This document shows, in pieces, positions 25,800 through 35,197 of a stretch of 64,000 bases of DNA. Within the stretch, counting starts at the first letter, position 1, and each line of letters begins with the position of its first letter. The notes beneath the pieces are model-generated. The model did no database searches. It was not told the DNA's origin and was given only the letters and a program-made list of their open reading frames with translations. The stretch is from an uncultured Prevotella sp. (GTDB lineage Bacteria > Bacteroidota > Bacteroidia > Bacteroidales > Bacteroidaceae). The position numbers were made by a program, and so were the translations under genes. Where the stretch lies: the NCBI GenBank assembly GCA_902495455.1, contig CABUXJ010000007.1, forward strand, positions 1 through 64,000. Direction: 5' to 3'.

Positions 25800-28238
25800 T
25801 CAGAACTTCATGCTGAATTTAAACCTCACGCCATGCTTCGACGCCGTCGGCAAATTAAGGTAGGTGAGACGCCGAACATACTCTATATGCAGGAAACGGA
25901 AGACGTTGTGGACACCGACAAGCACTTCGACGTATGGGCGATGAGGGTCCATGACATGCGAACCGACGGGGAAAGCCATCAGCACGGCGTTGCCGGCGTT
26001 CTGCGGGAGCATGGGATTGTTTTTGTTCGTGAGATCTCCCCAAAGCATTTTCACGCCGATATATTCGCGCCACTTGAGCTGGCGGATGAGCGGCAGACGA
26101 TTGAAGATTTTTCCGTTGAGGTCCCACGACAGATGCGCCGAGGCATAACGGTCGTTCAGGAACTCCATGTTGGACATCAGGTTGAACATGTCTTTCTGTA
26201 TGACATACGACAGATTGGACGCCGGAACGATGAGCAGCGGGAACGGAACACGGTTCCACTGTGCTCCGGCGGCAAGGCTGATGTCCACCTTTCCCCAGCT
26301 CTTGACCCACACACGCTTGAAGAACGAGGCCTCCGTCAGGTTGTAACGGTAACGTCCGCCCATCACCCCGTTCAGTCCGGTGGCATGGCTCAGGGTCAGG
26401 ACCGGTGCGTCGAGATTGATCAACCGACGGCCCCGGCGCGTGCTGACAAACTTCTCTCCGGGAGCATAACGCAGCTCGCCGCGCACCTCCGTGGTGCGTA
26501 TGTGCCGCGAGGCTATCGCCGTGGCGTCACCGGCAGCCGCTCCCTTGCGGTCGGCCAGCGTCACAAAACGCAAGCCTCCGCAGGGTTCGTTGTCTTCGGC
26601 CGTCAGTGACAGCGTCGACCTCAGCCCCCACTCTTCCTCCCGGACAGCCTTCAGTTGCTGCCGGTTGTAACGCACCATGCCGCCAGTGTCAGTCCACTTG
26701 AGCGCCGTGAAGAGGTTGTCCTTGTCCGTCGAGAGAAATCTGTCGGCCGGATAGCCAATGTCCCGCGTCGACATGAGCGATATGCTGCGCCGCGGAAACT
26801 CATCCGCCAGATATTCGTTGTCGCGAAACGAGTATGTCATTTCAGCCTTGTAGTATTCCTGCCGGCTCTTCCAACCGTGAGCATAATATCCGTTGAAGAA
26901 CAACCGGGGATTGAGCAGGGCCGTCGTCTGTCCGCCGATGCGAGTGCGCAGACCGTCCACGGAGTTGGCCGAAATGACACTCAGGATGGGACCGATGTCC
27001 ACCTTGTTGTTATCCTCATTGCGTCCTCCCGTCTCGACATAGTTTTCCACAAGCAACCGAAGGAGCTTCATCATCACGTTCGACCGTCCCATCTCGTCCA
27101 CTCCGGCCATCAGACCGTCCATGTCTTCCTCCCCGCGCGTCAGGTCCACGCGGCGGTTTTCGGTCCAAAAGGCCTCATTCTTTTTCTTCGCCTCGCGTTC
27201 CGTCGCGGCATGAGTCTGCATCGAAAATTCACTGTCGGCTATCGGACTGAAGTCATGTCCGGTGATGCGTGTGTTGCGGATGACCACCGCTTTCTGCAAA
27301 AAGTCGAAGAGACTCATCTCCACGACCATGTCGTCGGAGACGAGCGCCCACTGTCCGTCGGGCAGCGGGGCAAACTCCTGCATGATGCTTATGTCGTCGA
27401 TGAAGTTGACACCGGTCTGCTTCGGCAGTGTCAGTTCGCAGCGGCGGACACGCCATGAGCCGTCGGTCATGACATAGATGTCACCCGAAAAGCCGAAGTC
27501 CTGTCGGTTGTTGGGCAGAAAACTGAGATGTATGCAACGGTCGCGCCCGACATCAAGCGTGTCGATGATGTAGAAACGGTAGAAGCCGATGGCATCGCGG
27601 CTTATCGGCGAGGTGAACGGATGCTGCAGGAGGCGTATCTGTTCGTCATAGATATCGACGTCAGTAAAAAAATCTTTCAGTGCCGCGACAAGCACATCGC
27701 CCGAGCGGAAGATGGTGTTGATGCCGTCGGAGCGCTCCCCCGTGACGGTCTCCTGCTCAGCGTGAGGCTCCCGCCGGTAGACCTTGCGCGTGACGGTCTC
27801 GGTCATCATCATCGGGAGGATGAGCTTCCGGTTGTACGGACACAGTTCGATGTAGCGGTAGACGTTCGGTATGCGCGACAAGATGCCCTCCGAGAGGTCC
27901 CTCATCGAGATGTCGTTGGTGGCCATCGTCAGTTTCTGATACTTGTCGTAGCGGTAATAGTCGCGTGCGGCGAGGTCCGTGCGACGTTTTGCCGCTATGA
28001 CCCGCCTCATCAGATCGACGGCCGGATTGTTCTTCCTGCGGTACCGCTTTTGACTTGCCGTCACGGTCAGCTCGCGCAGATGTTGCACCCGGTTATACCA
28101 TCTGGTCGTATCCTGCGATGGCCGCTGCCCCCCGTATGCCACGCCCGGGACTTCCGTCCGGGCCGCGTCATCATCCGCTCTCATTTGCAGAGCGGCACAG
28201 ACGAGCGCCAACAGCAAGAGGGGCAGACGCACGCTCAT
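25800..28238 (-). CDS. DUF5686 outer-membrane-associated protein
   Basis: The 812-residue protein has a signal peptide and then the DUF5686 pattern: RYDKYQKLTMATNDIS near residue 117, GDIYVMTDGSWRVRRCEL, and a long C-terminal beta-rich half ending in GVRFKFSMKF, which looks like a terminal outer-membrane barrel strand. Unlike many relatives it lacks the N-terminal carboxypeptidase-regulatory-like domain. It overlaps the CDP-alcohol phosphotransferase gene by 4 nt and ends the nucleotidyltransferase-phosphotransferase operon. Function is unknown. Confidence 0.8.
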   Translation of the reverse strand: MSVRLPLLLLALVCAALQMRADDDAARTEVPGVAYGGQRPSQDTTRWYNRVQHLRELTVTASQKRYRRKNNPAVDLMRRVIAAKRRTDLAARDYYRYDKYQKLTMATNDISMRDLSEGILSRIPNVYRYIELCPYNRKLILPMMMTETVTRKVYRREPHAEQETVTGERSDGINTIFRSGDVLVAALKDFFTDVDIYDEQIRLLQHPFTSPISRDAIGFYRFYIIDTLDVGRDRCIHLSFLPNNRQDFGFSGDIYVMTDGSWRVRRCELTLPKQTGVNFIDDISIMQEFAPLPDGQWALVSDDMVVEMSLFDFLQKAVVIRNTRITGHDFSPIADSEFSMQTHAATEREAKKKNEAFWTENRRVDLTRGEEDMDGLMAGVDEMGRSNVMMKLLRLLVENYVETGGRNEDNNKVDIGPILSVISANSVDGLRTRIGGQTTALLNPRLFFNGYYAHGWKSRQEYYKAEMTYSFRDNEYLADEFPRRSISLMSTRDIGYPADRFLSTDKDNLFTALKWTDTGGMVRYNRQQLKAVREEEWGLRSTLSLTAEDNEPCGGLRFVTLADRKGAAAGDATAIASRHIRTTEVRGELRYAPGEKFVSTRRGRRLINLDAPVLTLSHATGLNGVMGGRYRYNLTEASFFKRVWVKSWGKVDISLAAGAQWNRVPFPLLIVPASNLSYVIQKDMFNLMSNMEFLNDRYASAHLSWDLNGKIFNRLPLIRQLKWREYIGVKMLWGDLTNKNNPMLPQNAGNAVLMAFPVGSHVMDPHRPYVEVLVGVHNVFRFLHIEYVRRLTYLNLPTASKHGVRFKFSMKF

Positions 28239-29176
28239 CGGCAGAAATGTGCGTTAAGGCGACGGCAGAGGGCCTCGTGAGACCGGTGCATGTGCCAATA
28301 GATTGTCGAGAGGACGACAATCTCAAAGAGCGGATATATATAAGGTATGTTGAGCAGACATCCGATGTAGAGCATGATGGCGCGGGAGTTGTGCGTGAGC
28401 AGATTGGTGTATTTCATCAGGGGCAGCGACCCGCGCCGGAAGTCGTCGCGTATCTCCTGCGGGACTTCGCTCACGTCGGCATAACGTGCGCGCAGATTAC
28501 GACGAAAAGCCTGAAACTCGGGCGTCGATTTCTCCTGCGCGGCGCAATATTTGGCGTAGTTCATGTAGAACATGCGTGCCCACAGCGAACTCCCCTCCGG
28601 CAGGTTGTCGTAGATGGCGCGCTGGGTGGCGGAGTCGTCCAGCTCGCTTCCGCTCTTGCCGAGGAGGAAGTAGAGGTGTATCTGACGATAGTAGTCGGCC
28701 AGACGACACTGCATCGTGTGGCAGACCAGTCCGGCCACGGCGCAGAGCAGCAGCGCCCACGGTCCCCACTGGATGTCCGCGAACGGCATCTGCTGGGGCC
28801 AGAGACGGAAGACGAGGCCCAGATAGACGGCCGTGAACCACACGTCGCTGGCCAGTCCGTCAAGCACGCGGCCGACGAGTGTCTTCTGACCTGTCAGCCG
28901 GGCGAGCTGTCCGTCGGTGGAGTCGCAGAAGTTTGCAAACGTGAGGAGCACGATGCCGATGACGTTAGACCACAGGTCGGTGTAGTGCATCATCCATCCG
29001 GCACCGATGCCGAGAAACATCGACAGGATCGTCACGGCGTTGGGATGGACATGCAGACGCGCCCACATCAGGGCGAAAGCCAGGCCTATCGGTCGTGTGA
29101 AATAGACGTCAAGCCACTCTTCGGTGTCATTCGACTTAAATGATGCACGCAGCAGTTCACTGAAACTCTTTTCCAT
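28235..29176 (-). CDS. CDP-alcohol phosphatidyltransferase-family membrane enzyme
   Basis: The 313-residue integral membrane protein carries DSTDGQLARLTGQKTLVG, the first part of the D-x2-D-G-x2-A-R-x8-G signature, followed by RVLDGLASDVW. The final aspartate of the signature is displaced by one position (DGLAS-D where DxxxD is expected), which may mark a subfamily. Five or six transmembrane segments flank a cytoplasmic loop. It would join a CDP-activated or other nucleotide-activated alcohol to an acceptor. The ATG at 29176 is chosen; upstream codons are not signal-like. It lies 65 nt after the nucleotidyltransferase gene, which could supply its activated substrate. Confidence 0.82.
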   Translation of the reverse strand: MEKSFSELLRASFKSNDTEEWLDVYFTRPIGLAFALMWARLHVHPNAVTILSMFLGIGAGWMMHYTDLWSNVIGIVLLTFANFCDSTDGQLARLTGQKTLVGRVLDGLASDVWFTAVYLGLVFRLWPQQMPFADIQWGPWALLLCAVAGLVCHTMQCRLADYYRQIHLYFLLGKSGSELDDSATQRAIYDNLPEGSSLWARMFYMNYAKYCAAQEKSTPEFQAFRRNLRARYADVSEVPQEIRDDFRRGSLPLMKYTNLLTHNSRAIMLYIGCLLNIPYIYPLFEIVVLSTIYWHMHRSHEALCRRLNAHFCR

Positions 29177-29241
29177 AAAGCTATGTCTCTTTATATATAT
29201 AATGTACTTGTTGTCTTCTTCCTTTGTTTGCTGGTCACGGT

Positions 29242-29964
29242 CTATCCCTTGATAAACTGCTCCGCCTTGGCGATGTCGCCGACATGGTCGATGTCGAGCA
29301 CTTTGGTGAACGGCCACGCCTTAAGCCGGCATCCGTCGGCGATGAGTGCGCGCTGGAAGTTGCGCATGCGGCTCTCGCCGCGGTCGATACATCCCTGAAG
29401 GGTTCTGACGGCCACGGGGGTCAGTCCGTAGATGCCGCCGGAGATATAGCGGCACGTCTCCGAACGGTCGAGGAAGGCGGTCACGCCCAGCTCGGCGTCG
29501 GTCTCTACGTAGAGCGGTTTTTCGTCGTCGATATAGTCGGTCACGCCCATCACTCCGTCAGCCTCTCCGCCGGCCACGGCCGCGCGGAAAGCACTGATGT
29601 AGCGGGCAAACTCGTCCTCACGGAAGATGGTGTCGACGGTGGTCAGACAGAACGGGCCGTCGGACAGAAAACTGCTGATCTCATAGAAACTGTGCATCGA
29701 GCTCGGAGTGCTCTTGACCACAAAACGCAACGGCACGGGCCGTCCGTCGAGTCCGTCCTGCTGAAGGTGGACGAGATGGAGACTGACCTGTGCTGTCAGG
29801 TCGTTGCAGATGACGACTATCTCTTCGGCGTCGTTGTCCATAAACACACGTATCAGACGGTCGATGAGTGCCTCTCCGCCCACACGCACCAGCGGTTTGG
29901 GCTCTGCGACACCTTCGGCGGCGAGGCGGCTGCCCTCACCGGCAGCTATGATTGCATACTTCAT
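29242..29964 (-). CDS. Sugar/alcohol-phosphate nucleotidyltransferase
   Basis: The 240-residue protein has the nucleotidyltransferase N-terminus MKYAIIAAGEGSRLAAEG with PKPLVRVGG, where the GxGSRL loop binds NTP and the PKPL lysine contacts the phosphate. TTVDTIF replaces the more usual metal-binding D-x-D strand. A C-terminal FTKVLDIDHVGDIAKAEQFI matches the closing motif of this family. Its position directly before a CDP-alcohol phosphotransferase suggests it makes a CDP-alcohol (for example from inositol or another polyol phosphate) for that enzyme; the substrate cannot be read from the sequence. Confidence 0.82.
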   Translation of the reverse strand: MKYAIIAAGEGSRLAAEGVAEPKPLVRVGGEALIDRLIRVFMDNDAEEIVVICNDLTAQVSLHLVHLQQDGLDGRPVPLRFVVKSTPSSMHSFYEISSFLSDGPFCLTTVDTIFREDEFARYISAFRAAVAGGEADGVMGVTDYIDDEKPLYVETDAELGVTAFLDRSETCRYISGGIYGLTPVAVRTLQGCIDRGESRMRNFQRALIADGCRLKAWPFTKVLDIDHVGDIAKAEQFIKG

Positions 29965-30015
29965 TTTGTCGTTGTTTCATTAATTGATGTTTCGGATACA
30001 GAACTTAGCGAAAAT

Positions 30016-30136
30016 GCGGTTCGTGCACACGGTAGGGACATATTCTCGTATTTGTCCGCAATATAAATGCCGTATTTCAACACACCGCTTGCGGACAAAT
30101 ACAAGAATATGTCCCTACCGCGCGCATGAACCGCCT
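30016..30136. repeat. GTAGGGACA palindrome, copy 1
   Basis: Arms 30030-30060 and 30090-30120 are 31-nt inverted repeats with one mismatch (CGGTAGGGACATATTC, then GTATTTGTCCGCA). Pairing continues outward through GCGGTTCGTGC and GCATGAACCGC. It lies in the region upstream of the nucleotidyltransferase gene. The remaining DNA to 30300 holds no gene. Confidence 0.88.
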
Positions 30137-30563
30137 CTTTATTCTTCAAAAACTCCATATTCGAGAACTTGAGTTCATTAATATAATGAGGAGCAAAATT
30201 AATAATTAATAATGAAACGAAAGAAAAAATCAGACCCAAATCGGCCCGCCAAGCGGCCGACTGCGGAAAAACGGCCTATGGAAAGGATGACTCCGTGCAC
30301 ACAAAAGCACTTGAAGACGTCAAAACGAGGTTGTCATGCCTGTACGAAACCGAGATGAAACCGTTTCGGTCACGCCGATTGCTCAAAACGTTAAATTCAG
30401 AATATTTCTTACAAACACCCTTCATTTTAACACGGATTTTCCACCAAGTCCTCCCTCGGTCTCAAATATGCGAGTTTTGCGCGTGCATCTTTTTCTCTCT
30501 GAGCAGCAGTGTGTTACGACGGTTTTTGCCAAAGTGTGCAACATTTTCACCGATTTTTCCTTC

Positions 30564-30668
30564 CCGTAAGGCCCTTACGGCTTTGCAACGGGGCCGCCGT
30601 TGCATCGCGACGAGCACGCCGTTGCACGATAACGGCGTGCTTATTGCAGACCAACGGGGCCCTTACGG
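30564..30668. repeat. GC-rich hairpin-array repeat, copy 3
   Basis: A 105-bp unit that starts CCGTAAGGCCCTTACGG and ends GGGGCCCTTACGG, with three internal palindromes: GCAACGGGGCCGCCGTTGC, GCGACGAGCACGCCGTTGC and ATAACGGCGTGCTTAT. AT-rich flanks from about 30300 to 30800 carry no convincing gene; the frame at 30295-30732 runs through the repeat and looks spurious. Confidence 0.85.
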
Positions 30669-30863
30669 CTCGACCGCCGACCGGATTTTGAACGACAAAA
30701 GAGATTTTTCGGTCGGATTACAACGTTTTTAGACAAAATTTCGCGCGTTGCGAAATGTTAATTTTAACAATCATTTTCTGACAAAATCATGTCCGGTTGT
30801 GGAATCCTCTCGGATATTGATATACGGAAAAGAGGGTGTGTCAAAATAGGCACATGATGCTTG

Positions 30864-30996
30864 GTAGGGACATATTTTTCGCTACGCTCAACAACTCGTC
30901 TTGTATTTGTCCGCTCGTAACGTGTTGATATTCAATGACTGCTTAACGGACAAATACAAGACGAGTTGTTGAGCGTAGCGAAAAATATGTCCCTAC
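30864..30996. repeat. GTAGGGACA palindrome, copy 2 (long form)
   Basis: Arms 30864-30913 and 30947-30996 are a perfect 50-nt inverted repeat. Compared with copy 1 they contain an extra TTTCGCTACGCTCAACAACT-like block between the GTAGGGACATA end and the TTGTATTTGTCCG inner part. It lies 42 nt beyond the 3-prime end of the DUF362 gene and could terminate it. Confidence 0.92.
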
Positions 30997-31038
30997 AATG
31001 TGCTTCCTCAGCGATTTCTGCAACACCTCTTTCTGTCG

Positions 31039-32325
31039 TCAGTCGACTTTCTTATACACAAGGTCTATCTTGGTGTACTTCCGTTCCTGCGCGTTGTTCC
31101 AGTGTTCCATCAGTCCCAACGGCCTTTCGACGGGTTTGCCGTCCTGCCGATAGATCGTGCCGCTCGGTGCGTCGGGCAGCGAGGCCGCCTCGCGGAGATA
31201 TTCGTCGCAGTAGTTGAGACTGCCGTAACCCGGCCACTCGGCGATGAGCATGTCCATCGCCACGGCGTCACAGGCCACTCCGTCCTGCGAGGCGATGAGC
31301 GAGCAGCACCATCCGCCATCAAACGGAGGCGTCCGCCACGGGCCTTTGGGGGCGCCGTTGACACCGGAGGAGCCATAGGTGCCGTCGATGAGGTAGAGCA
31401 GACACTTGCCACCCATGTCCTTATGGGCCATCCAGTCGACAAAGGTCTTGTAGCCGGGTTTGCCGTGGCGCTTGTCCTGACTGACATTGTTGTGGGCGTT
31501 CTGACGCCAGTGGAGGGCGATGTCGGTCGCGCCATACCAGTTTTTGGCGGTCAGCGTGACGCCGGGACCGTTGTGAAGTTTGAGCAAAGCCGAATTGATC
31601 AGATAGTCGGCGTCGACGATGCAGCGGGCCAGACCGCGCGCCATGCGGCCGTTGTCGGTCGAATAGATGATTTGGTCCTTATAGTAGTCGCACTTCAGGC
31701 GCCCGTCGCCACCGATATTGTCTATCATGACAACGGCCGGAAACTCACGTTTCACCTTATTATATATGCTGTCGGTGATGGCACGGCTCGGTTCGCAGAC
31801 GATGATGTCCTCCTGGGCGACACCTCCGTCGTTGACCAACGAGCGCACGAGGGCCAGCGTCACAAAGGGCGAGGAGTTGAGTTCGATGGTGTCGCGATGG
31901 GCCGTGGCGTTGTTCATGTTCAGCTTGATGGCTATCTTTTCGCCCCGACGATAGCCTCGGGAGCCACGTCCGTAGGTCTTGTTGAAGTCGGCGAACAGGG
32001 CTTTCCAAGCCTTGCCGGCGTTCTTCCGGCCTGTCAGTGTCGTCACCGCCGCACGCACCATAGCGTCGGCTTTCGTCTGGTCGTTCCACCGATCCTCCAC
32101 CCAAAGACCGGTCTCGCCGTCCCACGATGCCACTCCGGGGGCATGGACCCAGGCCACACGCCCGGGATGGATGCCGCGGCCTTCGCCGATGGGTACGTTG
32201 GGAGCGACAAACTGTTTGGGATGGCGCGGCTTCTGACGGGCGCCATCGGAGGTCTGGGCCGTGGCGCAAAGGGTCGTCAGCAGCACGGCGGACAATAGGA
32301 AAATACGTTTGAGCATAGATATCAT
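31039..32325 (-). CDS. DUF362 domain secreted protein
   Basis: The 428-residue protein has an N-terminal signal peptide (KRIFLLSAVLLTTLCATAQ) and the DUF362 core: RGEKIAIKLNMNNATAH, IIVCEPSRAITDSIY, CIVDADYLINSALLKLHNGPGVTLTAKNWYGA and a DGVACDAVAMDML C-terminal motif. DUF362 proteins are often found with iron-sulfur clusters, but no ferredoxin-type CxxCxxC motif is present here. Biochemical activity is unknown. A second ATG at 32316 is an equally good start. The gene is followed by a perfect 50-bp inverted repeat. Confidence 0.83.
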   Translation of the reverse strand: MISMLKRIFLLSAVLLTTLCATAQTSDGARQKPRHPKQFVAPNVPIGEGRGIHPGRVAWVHAPGVASWDGETGLWVEDRWNDQTKADAMVRAAVTTLTGRKNAGKAWKALFADFNKTYGRGSRGYRRGEKIAIKLNMNNATAHRDTIELNSSPFVTLALVRSLVNDGGVAQEDIIVCEPSRAITDSIYNKVKREFPAVVMIDNIGGDGRLKCDYYKDQIIYSTDNGRMARGLARCIVDADYLINSALLKLHNGPGVTLTAKNWYGATDIALHWRQNAHNNVSQDKRHGKPGYKTFVDWMAHKDMGGKCLLYLIDGTYGSSGVNGAPKGPWRTPPFDGGWCCSLIASQDGVACDAVAMDMLIAEWPGYGSLNYCDEYLREAASLPDAPSGTIYRQDGKPVERPLGLMEHWNNAQERKYTKIDLVYKKVD

Positions 32326-32369
32326 GGTTTGTTAGAGATTGATTAGCGTGTCTGAAGGGTCATATTCTG

Positions 32370-32822
32370 TCAGATGACGAGGCTCGCTCCGTAGACTAAC
32401 AGGACATAACGGAGGAATTTGCCGATGGTGATGCTGATGATCGAGATGGGCATGTTGGCCCGCATGAGGCCCAACGCGATGGTGATGGCACTGCCGAGGA
32501 GTGGCAGAAATGCGAAAAATCCCATCCATGCTCCACGCCCGGCCATGAATCGCTCGGCCTTGTCGAGGCTCTCACGGCTGACGTGCAGGTAGCGCTCTAT
32601 CCACTCCATGCGGCCCAGACGGCCCAGACCGTAGTTGACCATGCCGCCGACGACATTGCCGACGGTGCCATACAGGATGAGTCCCCAAGGGTCGAGACCG
32701 GCGGCCTGAAGGGCGACCATGACGGCCTCACTGCTGAACGGCAGGAAACTGCCGGCAAGGAAGGCTGAGACGAGCATCCCGAAATAGCCGTAGTCAATCA
32801 GAAAATCGATGATGATGTCCAT
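32370..32822 (-). CDS. YqaA/DedA-like (VTT domain) membrane protein
   Basis: The 150-residue inner-membrane protein has the VTT/DedA features: FGMLVSAFLAGSFLPFSSEAVM with a reentrant-like loop, GTVGNVVGGMVNYGLGRLG and a GAWMGFFAFLPLLGSAITIALGLMR block. The small size and YGYFGMLVSAFLAGSFLPFS start match the YqaA branch. VTT proteins have been linked to lipid scrambling and membrane homeostasis in general. It overlaps the end of the upstream membrane-protein gene by 25 nt. Confidence 0.85.
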   Translation of the reverse strand: MDIIIDFLIDYGYFGMLVSAFLAGSFLPFSSEAVMVALQAAGLDPWGLILYGTVGNVVGGMVNYGLGRLGRMEWIERYLHVSRESLDKAERFMAGRGAWMGFFAFLPLLGSAITIALGLMRANMPISIISITIGKFLRYVLLVYGASLVI

Positions 32823-33733
32823 AAGTTATAGCCTGTCAGTATGAGTGCCAGCAGCGTGATGACACAAAACGCGAAGTTGGTCACACGGGTCCGGGTGAGC
32901 GCTATGAAGTGGGCGATGAGCGGACTGGTGTTGATGATCAGCATGCGCAGCAGAAAATCATAATGCTGCGGCAGGACAACAGTCAGGGCGGCCGACAGCA
33001 AAGACATGGTTATGAAAAATTGGTAGAGCATGCGGGTGCGTATCTTGTCGTTATAGCTGGTACGCAGATAGTGGACAATGCCCGTCAGGCAGATGATGAG
33101 TGTAAAGAGGAAAGCGGCGATGTGGCCCGGGGTGAGAGTGCTGTAATCCGGAGGCATGGACACCGCGGCGATGCGGGAGAAGTGGTTCAATGGCAGGGTG
33201 AAGTCCTCCTGGTAGATGAACCACACGGCTGCAAACCAATAGGGTGTGAGCAGTCCGTAGATGGAGGCGAAGAAGTTGCGCCAGCTCATGGAGTGAAGGA
33301 AAACGATGGAGAGCAGCCAAAACACTGGTACGAGACAGAGTGTCTCCGGATATGCCATGCCGGCCAGGCCAACGAAGAGATAGGCATAGTAGGTCCTGCC
33401 TACGGCCGTACGGTCCTGATAGGTGCGGAAGAGAAAGAGGTAGGACACAAGGATGCACATCGCGGCTAAAGCCTGATGGACTGACGGGAACATGAAAGCG
33501 ACGGAAGAAGACAGGACAATGAACGAACAGGAGACCATCCGGCTGTATATCCGGATGAGGGCATTGCTGTTGTTCAGCTCCATCATGAGACCGACGGAAG
33601 CCACGAAACACGCGAACTGCACCCACCATTGCTCGACAATAAGACCTGCCGCAAACCATACGGCCGCGCCGTAAACAATCGTTACGGGCAGCGAAAACTT
33701 GCTTTCGGATATTCTGTTCTGTATTCTCTTCAT
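32798..33733 (-). CDS. Polytopic membrane protein of unknown function
   Basis: The 311-residue protein has about nine or ten hydrophobic segments and few charged loops. Recognisable points are LMMELNNSNALIRIYSRM near residue 50, FLFRTYQDRTAVGRTYYAYL and a closing FAFCVITLLALILTGYNLW helix. The pattern (N-terminal helices, an R-x-Y-SR loop, then pairs of helices) resembles uncharacterised Bacteroidales membrane proteins, but no family could be assigned with confidence. Its 3-prime end overlaps the YqaA-like gene, so the two are coupled. Confidence 0.75.
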   Translation of the reverse strand: MKRIQNRISESKFSLPVTIVYGAAVWFAAGLIVEQWWVQFACFVASVGLMMELNNSNALIRIYSRMVSCSFIVLSSSVAFMFPSVHQALAAMCILVSYLFLFRTYQDRTAVGRTYYAYLFVGLAGMAYPETLCLVPVFWLLSIVFLHSMSWRNFFASIYGLLTPYWFAAVWFIYQEDFTLPLNHFSRIAAVSMPPDYSTLTPGHIAAFLFTLIICLTGIVHYLRTSYNDKIRTRMLYQFFITMSLLSAALTVVLPQHYDFLLRMLIINTSPLIAHFIALTRTRVTNFAFCVITLLALILTGYNLWTSSSIF

Positions 33734-33768
33734 TCAATGAGGAACATGAATGAGGGTCTTGCTGAAGC

Positions 33769-33860
33769 CACTGTAGGGACAGATTCTTGTATTTGTCCGC
33801 AAACAAACGTTGATTAAATATGCTACAAACGGACAAAGACAAGACTATGTCCCTACAGTG
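33769..33860. repeat. GTAGGGACA palindrome, copy 3
   Basis: Arms 33769-33799 and 33830-33860 are 31-nt inverted repeats with a few mismatches (CACTGTAGGGACAGATTC, then TATTTGTCCG). It belongs to the short form, like copy 1, and fills most of the gap between purD and the upstream end of the membrane-protein gene. Confidence 0.85.
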
Positions 33861-33879
33861 TGCCTCTGCAATACTCTCA

Positions 33880-35148
33880 TTACAGGTCTGCGCCGATGTC
33901 GCGGCGGAAGTATTTGTCTTTGAATTCTATCTTCTGAGCCTCCTCAAACGACTTCTGAAGGGCCTCGGCCTTATCCTTGCCGTATGAACTTACGGCGATG
34001 ACGCGGCCTCCGGCGGTCACGACCTCACCGTCCTTCATGGCTGTTCCGGCGTGGAAGACGATGCTTCCGTCGACACGGTCGATGCCCGTGATGGCGTAGC
34101 CCTTCTTGTATTCCTGCGGATAGCCGCCGCTGACGAGCATCACGCAGACTGCGGCACGCTCGTCGAACTCTATCTGACGCTCGTCGAGATTGCCCTCTGC
34201 GACGCCTTCGAAGAGGTCGACGATGTCGCTCTTCAGACGCAGCATGACGCTCTCGGTCTCGGGGTCGCCCATGCGGCAGTTATATTCGATGACCATCGGC
34301 TCGCCGCAGACGTTGATAAGACCGAAGAAGATGAATCCCTTATAGTCGATTCCCTCGGCTGCCAGACCGTCGACGGTGGGACGGATGATGCGGTCCTCGA
34401 CCTTCTTCATCCACTCCTTGGTGGCAAAGGGGACGGGCGTGACGCTGCCCATACCGCCGGTGTTCAGTCCGGTGTCGCCCTCACCGATGCGCTTGTAGTC
34501 CTTGGCCTCGGGCAGAATCTTATAGTTCTTGCCATCTGTCAGGACGAAAACCGAACACTCGATGCCGCTGAGGAACTCCTCGATGACAACTTGTGCCGAT
34601 GCCGTGCCGAACATACCGCCGAGCATTTCGCGCAGTTCGGCCTTAGCTTCGTCGAGTGTCGGCAGGATGAGAACGCCCTTTCCGGCGCAGAGTCCGTCGG
34701 CTTTGAGGACGTAGGGAGCACTGAGTGTCTCCAGGAAAGCAAGTCCCTCGTCGAGCGTCGTGCCATCGAAGGTTCTGTATTTGGCTGTCGGAATGTTGTG
34801 ACGCTGCATGAATCCCTTTGCGAAATCCTTGCTGCCTTCGAGCACCGCGCCGGCCTTTGACGGTCCGATGACGGGGATGTCCCGTGTGCGGGCGTCGGCC
34901 TTGAAGTCGTCGTAGATGCCTTTCACCAACGGATCTTCCGGTCCTACGACTACCATCGTGACTCCGTTGGCCACGATGAACTCCTTCAAAGCTTCAAAAT
35001 CATCGGCCTTTATGGCCACGTTCTCGCCGCAGCCGGACGTGCCGGCATTGCCGGGAGCGATGAACAGCTTTTCCACCTTGGGGCTCTGGGCTATCTTCCA
35101 TGCAAGGGCGTGCTCGCGGCCGCCGCTTCCTAACAGTAATATCTTCAT
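33880..35148 (-). CDS. purD: Phosphoribosylamine-glycine ligase
   Basis: ATP-dependent ligation of glycine to phosphoribosylamine in purine synthesis. The 422-residue ATP-grasp protein shows the N-terminal [17 protein letters not shown], the [14 protein letters not shown] segment, [16 protein letters not shown] (ATP lysine), [18 protein letters not shown] and the metal-binding [15 protein letters not shown]. Length and motif order are those of a normal PurD. It is separate from purN, which lies 11 kb away on the other strand. Confidence 0.96.
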   Translation of the reverse strand: MKILLLGSGGREHALAWKIAQSPKVEKLFIAPGNAGTSGCGENVAIKADDFEALKEFIVANGVTMVVVGPEDPLVKGIYDDFKADARTRDIPVIGPSKAGAVLEGSKDFAKGFMQRHNIPTAKYRTFDGTTLDEGLAFLETLSAPYVLKADGLCAGKGVLILPTLDEAKAELREMLGGMFGTASAQVVIEEFLSGIECSVFVLTDGKNYKILPEAKDYKRIGEGDTGLNTGGMGSVTPVPFATKEWMKKVEDRIIRPTVDGLAAEGIDYKGFIFFGLINVCGEPMVIEYNCRMGDPETESVMLRLKSDIVDLFEGVAEGNLDERQIEFDERAAVCVMLVSGGYPQEYKKGYAITGIDRVDGSIVFHAGTAMKDGEVVTAGGRVIAVSSYGKDKAEALQKSFEEAQKIEFKDKYFRRDIGADL

Positions 35149-35197
35149 GTCTTATATGCTTTTTTGTTTATTCGTTCATTAGTAAAAAGTATCCCGT

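Noticed and set aside
30295..30732. 145-codon plus-strand open frame in the intergenic gap
   Set aside because: Its second half is translated hairpin-array repeat, and the first half has no motif or promoter.
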